DNA of 64,000 nt. Origin: an uncultured Sulfitobacter sp. Lineage in GTDB: Bacteria > Pseudomonadota > Alphaproteobacteria > Rhodobacterales > Rhodobacteraceae. The notes under the pieces are model-generated. The model was given only the letters and a program-made list of their open reading frames with translations. It did no database searches and was not told where the DNA came from. Made by a program: the position numbers and the translations under genes. Where the stretch lies: NCBI GenBank assembly GCA_947492925.1, contig CANLOQ010000001.1:806001-870000 (forward strand). The letters run 5' to 3'. How positions within the stretch are numbered: position 1 is the stretch's first letter; each line of letters begins with the position of its first letter. Positions 44,332 to 51,894 of this stretch are shown in pieces.

Positions 44332-44928
44332 ATGGCCCAACCAACCAGAGCATGGCAGCGGATGCTGTCGGGACGGCGGCTTGATCTGCTTGACCCGACC
44401 CCAATGGATATCGAGATTGAAGACATCGCCCACGGCCTTGCCTTTGTCGCCCGCTGGAATGGACAAACGCGAGGCGATTATGCCTATTCCGTTGCCGAAC
44501 ATTCGCTGTTGGTTGAGACGCTTTTTACCCGCCTGAATCCACGCGCGCCCGCAAAATGGCGGCTGGCGGCCCTGCTGCACGACGCGCCGGAGTATGTAAT
44601 TGGTGACATGATTTCCCCCGTCAAGGCGGCGGTCGGTCCCGGGTACGGCGCATTGGATGATCGGTTGACCGCTGCCATTCACCTGCGCTTTGGTCTGCCA
44701 GCGCAGATTCCTGCAACAGTAAAGAAACAGATAAAGAAAGCGGACAAGATCAGCGCCTGGATGGAAGCCACCCAAATCGCTGGTTTTTCGGAAACGGAAT
44801 CAAGCAAGTTCTTTGGCACGCCTGATCTGAATCTGATCAGCGATCTGCGCATTATCCTGCGTCCACCGGTAGAGACGCGCAATGAATTCACCGCGCGCCA
44901 CAACGCCTTGTTGGAACACATGACATGA
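44332..44928 (+). CDS. HD-domain nucleotide phosphohydrolase (YfbR-like)
   Basis: The 198-residue protein has an RMLSGRRLDLLDPTP opening and metal ligands in SVAEHSLLV and LLHDAPEYVIGD, followed by KKADKISAWMEA. These are the motifs of YfbR-type 5'-deoxynucleotidases and related HD enzymes. GAAGG lies seven bases before the ATG at 44332; the earlier in-frame ATG has no ribosome site. It overlaps the following GNAT gene by four bases. The exact nucleotide substrate is unknown. Confidence 0.82.
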   Translation: MAQPTRAWQRMLSGRRLDLLDPTPMDIEIEDIAHGLAFVARWNGQTRGDYAYSVAEHSLLVETLFTRLNPRAPAKWRLAALLHDAPEYVIGDMISPVKAAVGPGYGALDDRLTAAIHLRFGLPAQIPATVKKQIKKADKISAWMEATQIAGFSETESSKFFGTPDLNLISDLRIILRPPVETRNEFTARHNALLEHMT

Positions 44929-45410
44929 TCACCGTGCGCAAACCCATTCCACTGGATCACGCCGACATGGCCCGCCTGCTGAACGATATCATCGTCGAAG
45001 GCGGCACCACTGCATTGACCCGGCCCGTCACGGGAAGCGACTTGTCAGAATGGGTCGCCTCTGACCCAGAGCGCAGCGCGTGGCATGTGGCATTGGATGC
45101 GCAAGAACGGATCGTCGGGTTTCAATGGATTGAACCTGCACCCGATTTGCCTTCCGACGCTGCCGATATCGCGACTTTTGTGCAGATCGGACAAACCGGG
45201 CTTGGGATCGGATCAGCCCTGTTTGATGCCACCCGCGCAGCGTCACGGGCGATGGGATTGAAATGGATCAACGCAAATATCCGCGCGGATAACGAGGGCG
45301 GATTGATCTATTACCAAAGCCGGGGGTTTCAGGACTATGGCGTTATCGAGGGGTACACCCTTGGTTCGGGCGAAATCGTCGACAAGCGCCTCAAACGCTA
45401 CGACCTCTAG
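44925..45410 (+). CDS. GNAT-family N-acetyltransferase
   Basis: The 161-residue protein has the acetyl-CoA-binding pattern in IGQTGLGIGSALFDATRAAS and the C-terminal WINANIRADNEGGLIYYQSRGFQDYG strands. Overlap with the HD gene suggests a two-gene operon. It ends three bases from the convergent regA stop. The closest pattern is the phosphinothricin-acetyltransferase-like group, but the acceptor is not identifiable. Confidence 0.82.
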   Translation: MITVRKPIPLDHADMARLLNDIIVEGGTTALTRPVTGSDLSEWVASDPERSAWHVALDAQERIVGFQWIEPAPDLPSDAADIATFVQIGQTGLGIGSALFDATRAASRAMGLKWINANIRADNEGGLIYYQSRGFQDYGVIEGYTLGSGEIVDKRLKRYDL

Positions 45411-45413
45411 CCT

Positions 45414-45953
45414 TCAGCGTGGCGACCGTTTGGCCAGAATGCGCTGCAACGTCCGGCGGTGCATGTTCAGGCGGCGCGCCGTCTCTGACACGTTTCTGTC
45501 GCACAGCTCATAGACCCTTTGGATGTGTTCCCACCGCACGCGGTCCGCGCTCATCGGGTTTTCGGGGGGCGGGGGCAGATCGTCACCTGTGGCCAGCAAG
45601 GCGTTTGTGATGTCATTGGCATCGGCGGGTTTGGACAGGTAATCTGTTGCGCCGATCTTGACCGCTGCAACCGCCGTCGCAATCGCGCCGTAGCCCGTTA
45701 AAACAACCACTCGCGCGTCCGCGCGCCGTTCGCGCAGCGCTTCAACCACGTCCAGACCGTTGCCGTCTTCAAGCCGCAGATCAATCACGGCATAGGCAGG
45801 AGGCCGCGCCGTTGCAATTGCGCGACCCGCGGCAACACAATCCGCGGTCTCTACCTCGAACCCGCGTTTCTCCATCGCCTTGGCCAGACGCCGCAGGAAT
45901 GGTTCATCATCATCCACCAGCAACAGTGATTTGTCGGGTCCAAGATCTTTCAT
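45414..45953 (-). CDS. regA: Redox response regulator RegA/PrrA/ActR
   Basis: The 179-residue protein has an N-terminal receiver domain (LLLVDDDEPFLRRLAKAMEKRGF; phospho-Asp in VIDLRLEDG; switch Lys in YLSKPAD), a proline linker (PPPPENP), and a Fis-type helix-turn-helix. The latter (NVSETARRLNMHRRTLQRIL) is practically invariant in RegA proteins. With RegB it controls photosynthesis, respiration, carbon and nitrogen genes according to redox state. The ATG at 45953 is preferred to a GTG at 45965 that touches its ribosome site. It follows senC on the same strand, 79 bases apart. Confidence 0.95.
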   Translation of the reverse strand: MKDLGPDKSLLLVDDDEPFLRRLAKAMEKRGFEVETADCVAAGRAIATARPPAYAVIDLRLEDGNGLDVVEALRERRADARVVVLTGYGAIATAVAAVKIGATDYLSKPADANDITNALLATGDDLPPPPENPMSADRVRWEHIQRVYELCDRNVSETARRLNMHRRTLQRILAKRSPR

Positions 45954-46032
45954 AGTCTGCGTCACTTCTTTGCGCTCACATCAATATCTTCTGTGATGCA
46001 ATATGGCGCGCGAAAGGCTTGGGTCAAACCGG

Positions 46033-46647
46033 TCACAGCTGATCGACAAAGCAACCGATCTTGTCGGCCATTTCGGTGGGTGGCACCTCGCGGCGGAAGT
46101 ATTCGACAAAACCCGCTTCTGGCAAAACCAGATAACTGAAGGTCGAATGATCCACCAGATATTCGCCGTCCACAGCAGGCTGCGCCTTGTAGTAGGTGCG
46201 GAACGCTTCACTTGCCGCTTTGATCTGCTCAGGAGAGCCGGTCAGCCCGACCATGCGCGGATGCATAACATCGGCAAAATCGGCAACGACTTCGGGCGTG
46301 TCCCGTTCTGGATCAATGGTGATGAAAACCGGCTGAACCTGCTTGCCGCGTTCCTCAAGTATTTCCACCGCCGATGCGTTGCGGTCAACGTCCATCGGGC
46401 AAATATCCGGGCAATAGGTGTAGCCAAAATAGATCAACGACGGTTCGGTGATGACATCGGCATCCGTCACGGTTTCGCCCCTGCCGTTCACCAATTCAAA
46501 CGGGCCGCCCAGATCACCGGCAACGGTCGAGGATCGGCATTGGGCGAACTGATCCGTGGGTGTCTGATCGCGCATCACAAACCAGGCTGACGCCAAAAGG
46601 AAAACACCGGCTACTACAACGGCAAGCACGGCAAACATGCGGTTCAT
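46033..46647 (-). CDS. senC: SCO1/SenC/PrrC copper chaperone
   Basis: The 204-residue membrane-anchored protein has an N-terminal helix (FAVLAVVVAGVFLLASAWFV) and the copper/thiol motif FGYTYCPDICPMD. The conserved downstream histidine is in LVDHSTFSYL. It delivers copper to the CuA or cbb3/aa3 oxidase or acts as a disulfide reductase. AGGAGG lies six bases before the ATG at 46647 (another ATG is three bases earlier). Its place between regB (divergent) and regA is the classic regB-senC-regA arrangement. Confidence 0.95.
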   Translation of the reverse strand: MNRMFAVLAVVVAGVFLLASAWFVMRDQTPTDQFAQCRSSTVAGDLGGPFELVNGRGETVTDADVITEPSLIYFGYTYCPDICPMDVDRNASAVEILEERGKQVQPVFITIDPERDTPEVVADFADVMHPRMVGLTGSPEQIKAASEAFRTYYKAQPAVDGEYLVDHSTFSYLVLPEAGFVEYFRREVPPTEMADKIGCFVDQL

Positions 46648-46747
46648 CATTGGCCTCCTGCGCCAAAGGGCGCTCTTGATCGTGGTATTTTGCAGACCTA
46701 CGCTACATCGAACCGGACACAACCGCGAATAAACAAAAGGTGCGCAG

Positions 46748-48133
46748 ATGACGCAGGCAACCATCCGCCCCCTCTCCGGGCGCACGCGGGCCAACTGGAT
46801 CAGGTTGCGCACGATGATCCTGTTGCGCTGGGTTGCCATCGTCGGGCAACTGATTGCAATCAGCGTGGCGCAGATCATTTACGGCATCCAGCTTGAACTG
46901 GGCCTGTGCTACATGGCCATCGGCGCATCGGTCATCGCGAATCTGGTGGCAAGCTTTGTATTTCCGGAAAACAAGCGTCTGTCCGAGCTTGAAAACCTGT
47001 CGATGATCACCTTCGATCTGCTTCAGATTGCGTTCCTGCTGTATCTGACCGGGGGATTGAACAATCCTTTTGCACTGCTTCTGCTGGGGCCGGTTACCAT
47101 TTCGGCAACAGCGCTCAGCCTGCGCTCAACACTGGTGCTGTGCTCAACCGCGATTGTGCTGGTGTCACTGCTGGCAGTCTATCATCTGCCCTTGATGACG
47201 CAGTCGGGGGATGTGCTGCATATTCCAGGGCTGTTCATATTTGGACAATGGACAGCGCTTGTCATCGCCATTGTTTTTACCAGTGCGTATTCGCGGCGGG
47301 TGACAACCGAAGTGCATTCAATGGGGGATGCCCTTGCCGCAACACAGATGGCGCTGTCGCGCGAACAAAAGCTGACCGATCTGGGTGGCGTGGTGGCGGC
47401 CGCCGCACATGAATTGGGCACGCCGCTTGCCACCATCAAACTGACCAGTGCTGAATTGTTGAACGATCTGGAAGATCGGCCCGATCTGGCCGAAGACGCG
47501 GCGCTGATCCGTGATCAGGCCGACCGCTGCCGTGATATTCTGCGCGACATGGGGCGGGCGGGCAAAGATGATCTGTTGCTGCGCCGCGCGCCGCTGGAAG
47601 CCGTGATCGAGGAAACGGCCGAGCCGCATATGGAGCGTGGGAAAACCGTGATCCTGTCACAGACAGGAGGTGCCGCACGGCGCAGGGATCAGCCTGTCAT
47701 CATCCGCAGCCCCGAGGTGATCCACGGACTGCGGAACCTGATCCAGAACGCGGTGGATTTTGCCCAATCCACTGTCTGGATCGAATCGGATTGGTCCGAA
47801 GACCGTATTTCAGTACGCATCACGGATGATGGCGCGGGATTTCCCCTGCATATTCTGGGCCGCATCGGGGATCCGTTCATGCGCGAAAGGCGGCAGGCAC
47901 AAACCGGCGTGGCCCGCCCGGAGTATGAGGGTATGGGCCTTGGACTGTTTATCGCAAAAACGCTGCTTGAACGCTCGGGCGCTCAACTACGCTTTGCCAA
48001 CGGGTCCGAAGACGCGGAAGGTCCCGTGTCCATAGGTGCAGTGGTCGAGGTGATCTGGGCCCGCAGCGCCCTTGCCCCGGACGCACAGGACCGGCAACAG
48101 GCCACGGGACACAACCAACACATCGTTGTCTAG
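46748..48133 (+). CDS. regB: Redox sensor histidine kinase RegB/PrrB
   Basis: The 461-residue kinase has six N-terminal transmembrane helices with the ubiquinone-binding heptapeptide GGLNNPF (residues 102-108). The H-box AAAHELGTPLATI carries the phosphorylated His221, the redox-active Cys261 lies in ADRCRDILRDMG, and N- and G-boxes follow (LIQNAVDFA, YEGMGLGLFIAKTL). All the known redox-sensing residues are retained. It phosphorylates RegA. AAAGGTG precedes the ATG. It is divergent from senC-regA across 100 bases. Confidence 0.96.
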   Translation: MTQATIRPLSGRTRANWIRLRTMILLRWVAIVGQLIAISVAQIIYGIQLELGLCYMAIGASVIANLVASFVFPENKRLSELENLSMITFDLLQIAFLLYLTGGLNNPFALLLLGPVTISATALSLRSTLVLCSTAIVLVSLLAVYHLPLMTQSGDVLHIPGLFIFGQWTALVIAIVFTSAYSRRVTTEVHSMGDALAATQMALSREQKLTDLGGVVAAAAHELGTPLATIKLTSAELLNDLEDRPDLAEDAALIRDQADRCRDILRDMGRAGKDDLLLRRAPLEAVIEETAEPHMERGKTVILSQTGGAARRRDQPVIIRSPEVIHGLRNLIQNAVDFAQSTVWIESDWSEDRISVRITDDGAGFPLHILGRIGDPFMRERRQAQTGVARPEYEGMGLGLFIAKTLLERSGAQLRFANGSEDAEGPVSIGAVVEVIWARSALAPDAQDRQQATGHNQHIVV

Positions 48134-48145
48134 AACTCGCAGGCA

Positions 48146-48160
48146 TTAATAGGTCCTTAA
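48146..48160 (+). promoter_or_regulatory. Candidate CtrA box upstream of the PAS-domain gene
   Basis: TTAA (48146-48149), seven bases, TTAA (48157-48160), followed by CC, is an exact TTAA-N7-TTAA match with the TTAACC-like downstream half of CtrA sites. It is 51 bases before the ATG at 48212, a typical promoter position, and lies just after the regB stop. Confidence 0.5.
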
Positions 48161-48211
48161 CCAATTCCCGCAATTGTAGAAATGCGCTGGAAATGACACC
48201 GAGGATCCGGG

Positions 48212-49684
48212 ATGCTTACACTGGCGGAATTCATGACAATTCTGATTTCGGCCGGCCTGACTGGCGCGATTGCCCTCGCTTTTCTTTCCAGAAGTGACAG
48301 GGTTGCGCCGCAAGTGCCTGACGATCCGCTGGCGCTGTTGTTTCATGACGGCGTGCTGCACCACGGCTCACTGCGTGCCTTGCACCGTTTCGCCCTGATG
48401 CCCGGCACCCATGTGTGGGACGATCTGCGAACAGTATTGTTGTCGCGGTTCCCGACCCTTCCCAGTAATCCCGGAACAGGAGACGCGGGGCAACTCTCAA
48501 TCACCGCCGACGGTGAGGACGATCTTGCCATCCTGCGGCTAAGCTGGCGGGCCGGTATCTGCTGGGTTGAAATCACCGAAGAAACAAGCGCGGTTGCGCA
48601 TTTCACAGATGACACTTTTACAACGCTGGATCATTGCGCCCGGACGCTGTCACATCCCGCCTGGGAGGTAGACAAAAAGGGCAGTCTGATCTGGGCCAAC
48701 CCGGCTTACCGCACTCTGGAGCAAAGCCATCACCTCGGGTCGCTGGACCTCACGCATCCAGAGGCAGGCCACACAATACGCAAGGCAATCACCGACGTCG
48801 AGGGGCGCAATGACTGGTTTGACATCACCGGTCATCCCACGAACAGAGGCACGCTTTTTCACGCCACCCGCCAGACCCCGCTAATGCACGCAGAAGAAGC
48901 CCAGCGCCGGTTTGTTCAGACACTGGCCAAGACCTTTGCCCACCTCAGCATCGGTCTCGCCATTTTTGACCGCGCCGGGCAACTATCTATCTTCAATCCG
49001 GCACTGGTGGACCTGACCGGGCTCAAGGCAACCTTTCTGGCAACCCGCCCCGATATGCTGTCCTTCTTTGATGCGCTGCGCGAAAACCGCCAGATGCCCG
49101 AACCAAAAAACTATCGAACGTGGCGGCAGGATATCGCGGAAATGATTGCGGCGGCTTCGGGCGGGAAATACCGCGAGACATGGACGCTGGAAGACGGGCG
49201 CACCTATACGGTTCAGGGCCGTCCACACCCGGACGGGGCCACCGCGTTCCTGATTGAGGATATCAGCGCGGAGATCACCCTTGCCCGCAGTTACCGCGCC
49301 GAGGTTGAACAGTTCGAGACGTTGCTGGACAGCGTCGATGACGCGCTTGTGGTGTTTTCATCCTCCGGCGTGCTCACGCTGTGCAACGCGGCCTATCGCA
49401 ATTTGTGGGGCCAGAATCCCGACGCCGCTTTTGCGGATGTGACCTTTTCCGATGCGGTGACCCTCTGGTCAGAGAAATCATCGGCACGCGGCGGCTGGCA
49501 AACGGTCGCGAACCTTGCGGCGCTCCGCGGCATTGGCACATCCCACACGCTGGATTTACAAATGCAGGACGGGACGACGCTGGCGTGTCGGATTGCACCG
49601 ATGGGGACCGAGTCTGTTCTGGTTCGTTTCTCCACACGCAGCGATGTCCTTGACCCACCGAAGCGGACGCAAATAACCCGCTGA
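48212..49684 (+). CDS. Membrane-anchored multi-PAS protein without a kinase domain
   Basis: The 490-residue protein begins with one transmembrane helix (about 5-25). It contains at least two PAS-like domains: DKKGSLIWANPAYRTLE (about 155-170), GLAIFDRAGQLSIFNPALVDLTG (about 249-271) and DSVDDALVVFSSSGVLTLCNAAYRNLWG (about 371-398). The last two are of the PAS_7 type. No histidine kinase, GGDEF or EAL domain follows, so it must signal through a partner. GAGGATC precedes the ATG. A candidate CtrA box in its promoter hints at cell-cycle or motility-linked expression, as inference. Confidence 0.78.
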   Translation: MLTLAEFMTILISAGLTGAIALAFLSRSDRVAPQVPDDPLALLFHDGVLHHGSLRALHRFALMPGTHVWDDLRTVLLSRFPTLPSNPGTGDAGQLSITADGEDDLAILRLSWRAGICWVEITEETSAVAHFTDDTFTTLDHCARTLSHPAWEVDKKGSLIWANPAYRTLEQSHHLGSLDLTHPEAGHTIRKAITDVEGRNDWFDITGHPTNRGTLFHATRQTPLMHAEEAQRRFVQTLAKTFAHLSIGLAIFDRAGQLSIFNPALVDLTGLKATFLATRPDMLSFFDALRENRQMPEPKNYRTWRQDIAEMIAAASGGKYRETWTLEDGRTYTVQGRPHPDGATAFLIEDISAEITLARSYRAEVEQFETLLDSVDDALVVFSSSGVLTLCNAAYRNLWGQNPDAAFADVTFSDAVTLWSEKSSARGGWQTVANLAALRGIGTSHTLDLQMQDGTTLACRIAPMGTESVLVRFSTRSDVLDPPKRTQITR

Positions 49685-49751
49685 CCCAAGGAAGAAGCGT
49701 CAATTGCCGCTTTCGACTTGCAGTGACAAAGCGCCGTTGTCACGATGCCGC

Positions 49752-50225
49752 ATGACCGGTCATTCCTTTTCATTCTCGACATCATCAGCCGATGAGACAC
49801 GGACCCTTGCCCAATCGCTCGCGCCGCATCTGACGGGGGGCGATACGCTTTTGCTGGTCGGTGATGTGGGGGCCGGAAAAACCCATTTTGCCCGCAGTCT
49901 GATCCAGATGCTTATCGGCCAGACCGAGGACGTCCCGTCACCTACATTTACCTTGGTACAGACCTACCCCTGCGCCGACGCGGAAATCTGGCACGCTGAT
50001 CTTTATCGGCTGACCTCCACGCTCGAAATCGAAGAACTTGGCTTGGTTGATGCCTTCGACACCGAAATCTGCCTTGTCGAATGGCCGGACCGGCTTGGCC
50101 CGTTGATGCCGCATCATGCCCTGACGTTGACATTTGCATCCGGTGCGCATGAAGACGCCCGCCAGATCACCGTCAGCTGGACAGCCACCCGATGGACGGC
50201 GCTGCTTTATCAATGGAACGGGTGA
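49752..50225 (+). CDS. tsaE: tRNA threonylcarbamoyladenosine biosynthesis ATPase TsaE
   Basis: The 157-residue P-loop protein has Walker A GDVGAGKTHFAR (about residues 38-49), the VPSPTFTLVQTY strand and HADLYRL typical of TsaE/YjeE. It ends with an EWPDRLG segment. It drives the TsaBDE complex in t6A formation. The start at 49752 lacks a strong ribosome site. The stop overlaps the amgK start (TGATG). Its partner TsaD is encoded 12 kb to the left. Confidence 0.94.
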   Translation: MTGHSFSFSTSSADETRTLAQSLAPHLTGGDTLLLVGDVGAGKTHFARSLIQMLIGQTEDVPSPTFTLVQTYPCADAEIWHADLYRLTSTLEIEELGLVDAFDTEICLVEWPDRLGPLMPHHALTLTFASGAHEDARQITVSWTATRWTALLYQWNG

Positions 50226-51229
50226 TGACGCGCGCGGCACAAATCAGTGAGTTTCTTGCCCAAAGCGGCTGGGCAGGTGCCGCATCCCAGCGTGTTGCCG
50301 GTGACGCATCCAATCGCCGCTATGATCGGTTGACCCGAACGGGTGGCACAACAGCGATCCTGATGGACGCTCCCCCCGGCACGGGCGAAGACGTACGTCC
50401 TTTCATGCGCATCGCTGATCACCTGCGCGCCATCGGGTTAAGCGCGCCGGAAATATACCACGCTGATCCAACGAGTGGTCTGTTGCTGATCGAAGATTTT
50501 GGCGATGCGCTGTTTGCTGATCTGATGTCAGACGATCCGGCGCAACAAGTGCCGCTGTACCGCGCCGCGACGGATGTTCTGCTGCACCTGAAGGAACACG
50601 ACGCACCCAAACTCAATATCTGTGATGCGACATGGTTGATCGACATGACCCAGCCATTTTTTGAGTGGTACGTCGGTGATCCCGATAAACACGCATCTTT
50701 TGCGCAGGTGTTCGGTGGTTTTGCGAAAATGGCCGCCGAAGGGCCAAAAGTGCTGATGCTTAGGGACTATCACGCGCAGAACCTCCTGTTGCTGCCTGAC
50801 CGCGAAGGAGTGCAACAGGTTGGCATTCTGGATTTTCAGGATGCGATGCAGGCCCATCCCGCCTATGATCTGGTGTCTATCCTGCAAGACGCCCGGCGCG
50901 ATGTAAGTGCGGAAATCGAGCGGGAAATCCTGCGTTATTATACTGCGAATTCCGCTGTTTCAGACGCTGAATTTCGCTACGCCTATGCCGTCCTTGGTGT
51001 GCAGCGCAATCTGCGTATCCTTGGGATCTTCGCGCGTCTTTGCATGCGGGATGGCAAGGCAGGATATGTCGATTTTATCCCTCGTGTCTGGGGATACGTA
51101 CAGCGCAATCTGGCCCATCCCGCGCTTGCACCGCTGGCCGCACATCTGAAACCGATACTGCCCGCGCCTACCCCGGCACTTTTGGAAAGCATGAAAGCAA
51201 AATGTCCTTCACCCCCCTTCCCGTCCTGA
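50225..51229 (+). CDS. amgK: Anomeric N-acetylmuramate/N-acetylglucosamine kinase
   Basis: The 334-residue aminoglycoside-phosphotransferase-fold kinase has GDASNRRYDRL near the start and the catalytic loop RDYHAQNLL. The metal-binding DFQDAMQAHPAYDL follows, the AmgK pattern. It phosphorylates MurNAc at C1 in the cell-wall recycling route that bypasses early peptidoglycan synthesis. MurU, the next enzyme, follows with a 28-base overlap, and tsaE precedes it. An in-frame GTG three bases upstream is an alternative start. Confidence 0.92.
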   Translation: MTRAAQISEFLAQSGWAGAASQRVAGDASNRRYDRLTRTGGTTAILMDAPPGTGEDVRPFMRIADHLRAIGLSAPEIYHADPTSGLLLIEDFGDALFADLMSDDPAQQVPLYRAATDVLLHLKEHDAPKLNICDATWLIDMTQPFFEWYVGDPDKHASFAQVFGGFAKMAAEGPKVLMLRDYHAQNLLLLPDREGVQQVGILDFQDAMQAHPAYDLVSILQDARRDVSAEIEREILRYYTANSAVSDAEFRYAYAVLGVQRNLRILGIFARLCMRDGKAGYVDFIPRVWGYVQRNLAHPALAPLAAHLKPILPAPTPALLESMKAKCPSPPFPS

Positions 51230-51894
51230 TGTTTGCCGCCGGCTTTGGTACAAGAATGCACCCTCTGACCGTAGATCGGCCAAAGCCGCTGATCCCGGTG
51301 GCCGGAAAGCCCTTGATTGATCATGCACTTGCATTTGCGCGGGATGCCGGTTGCGAACCCATCGTGGCCAATCTGCATTACAAATCACAGATGCTGAAGG
51401 ATCATCTTGCTCCTTTGGGCGTCGCCACCGTGGTTGAACACCCAGACATTCTTGAAACCGGCGGTGGGCTGCGCAATGCCTTGCCAGCGCTGATGGGCGA
51501 TCCTGTGGTCACCCTGAACACCGATGCGATCTGGGCCGGACCCAACCCAATCAGGCTGTTGCAAAAAACATGGAACCCCGAGAAAATGGATGGTCTGCTG
51601 ATATGCATCCCGACTGACCACGCCATCGGGCACCAGAGCAGCGGTGATTTTATACTGACAGAAACTGGCAGGATAAAACGCGGACCCGGCCAGATCTACG
51701 GTGGCGTTCAAATCATCAAAACCGCCCTGCTGGATCAAATAGAAAGCGCTGCATTCTCGCTTAACGTGGTATGGGACATGATGCTCAAGCAAAAGCGGCT
51801 GTTTGGTCTGTCCTATCCCGGGCATTGGTGCGATGTCGGGCACCCCGCAGGCATCGAACTGGCCGAGGAAATGCTGAATGACCATCGTGTTTGA
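51202..51894 (+). CDS. murU: N-acetylmuramate alpha-1-phosphate uridylyltransferase
   Basis: The 230-residue nucleotidyltransferase has MFAAGFGTRMHPLT (about residues 10-23), the KPLIPVAGKPLIDH segment and NTDAIW as the metal/nucleotide site. It makes UDP-MurNAc from MurNAc-1-phosphate, completing recycling with AmgK. The ATG at 51202 is required to keep the first beta-strand; an ATG at the amgK stop would remove it. It overlaps amgK and, by 17 bases, addB. Confidence 0.92.
   Translation: MSFTPLPVLMFAAGFGTRMHPLTVDRPKPLIPVAGKPLIDHALAFARDAGCEPIVANLHYKSQMLKDHLAPLGVATVVEHPDILETGGGLRNALPALMGDPVVTLNTDAIWAGPNPIRLLQKTWNPEKMDGLLICIPTDHAIGHQSSGDFILTETGRIKRGPGQIYGGVQIIKTALLDQIESAAFSLNVVWDMMLKQKRLFGLSYPGHWCDVGHPAGIELAEEMLNDHRV

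Noticed and set aside
46648-46747. FNR-type site (TTGAT-N4-ATCAA) between senC and regB
   Set aside because: Only a lone TTGAT-like half was seen; no complete site.
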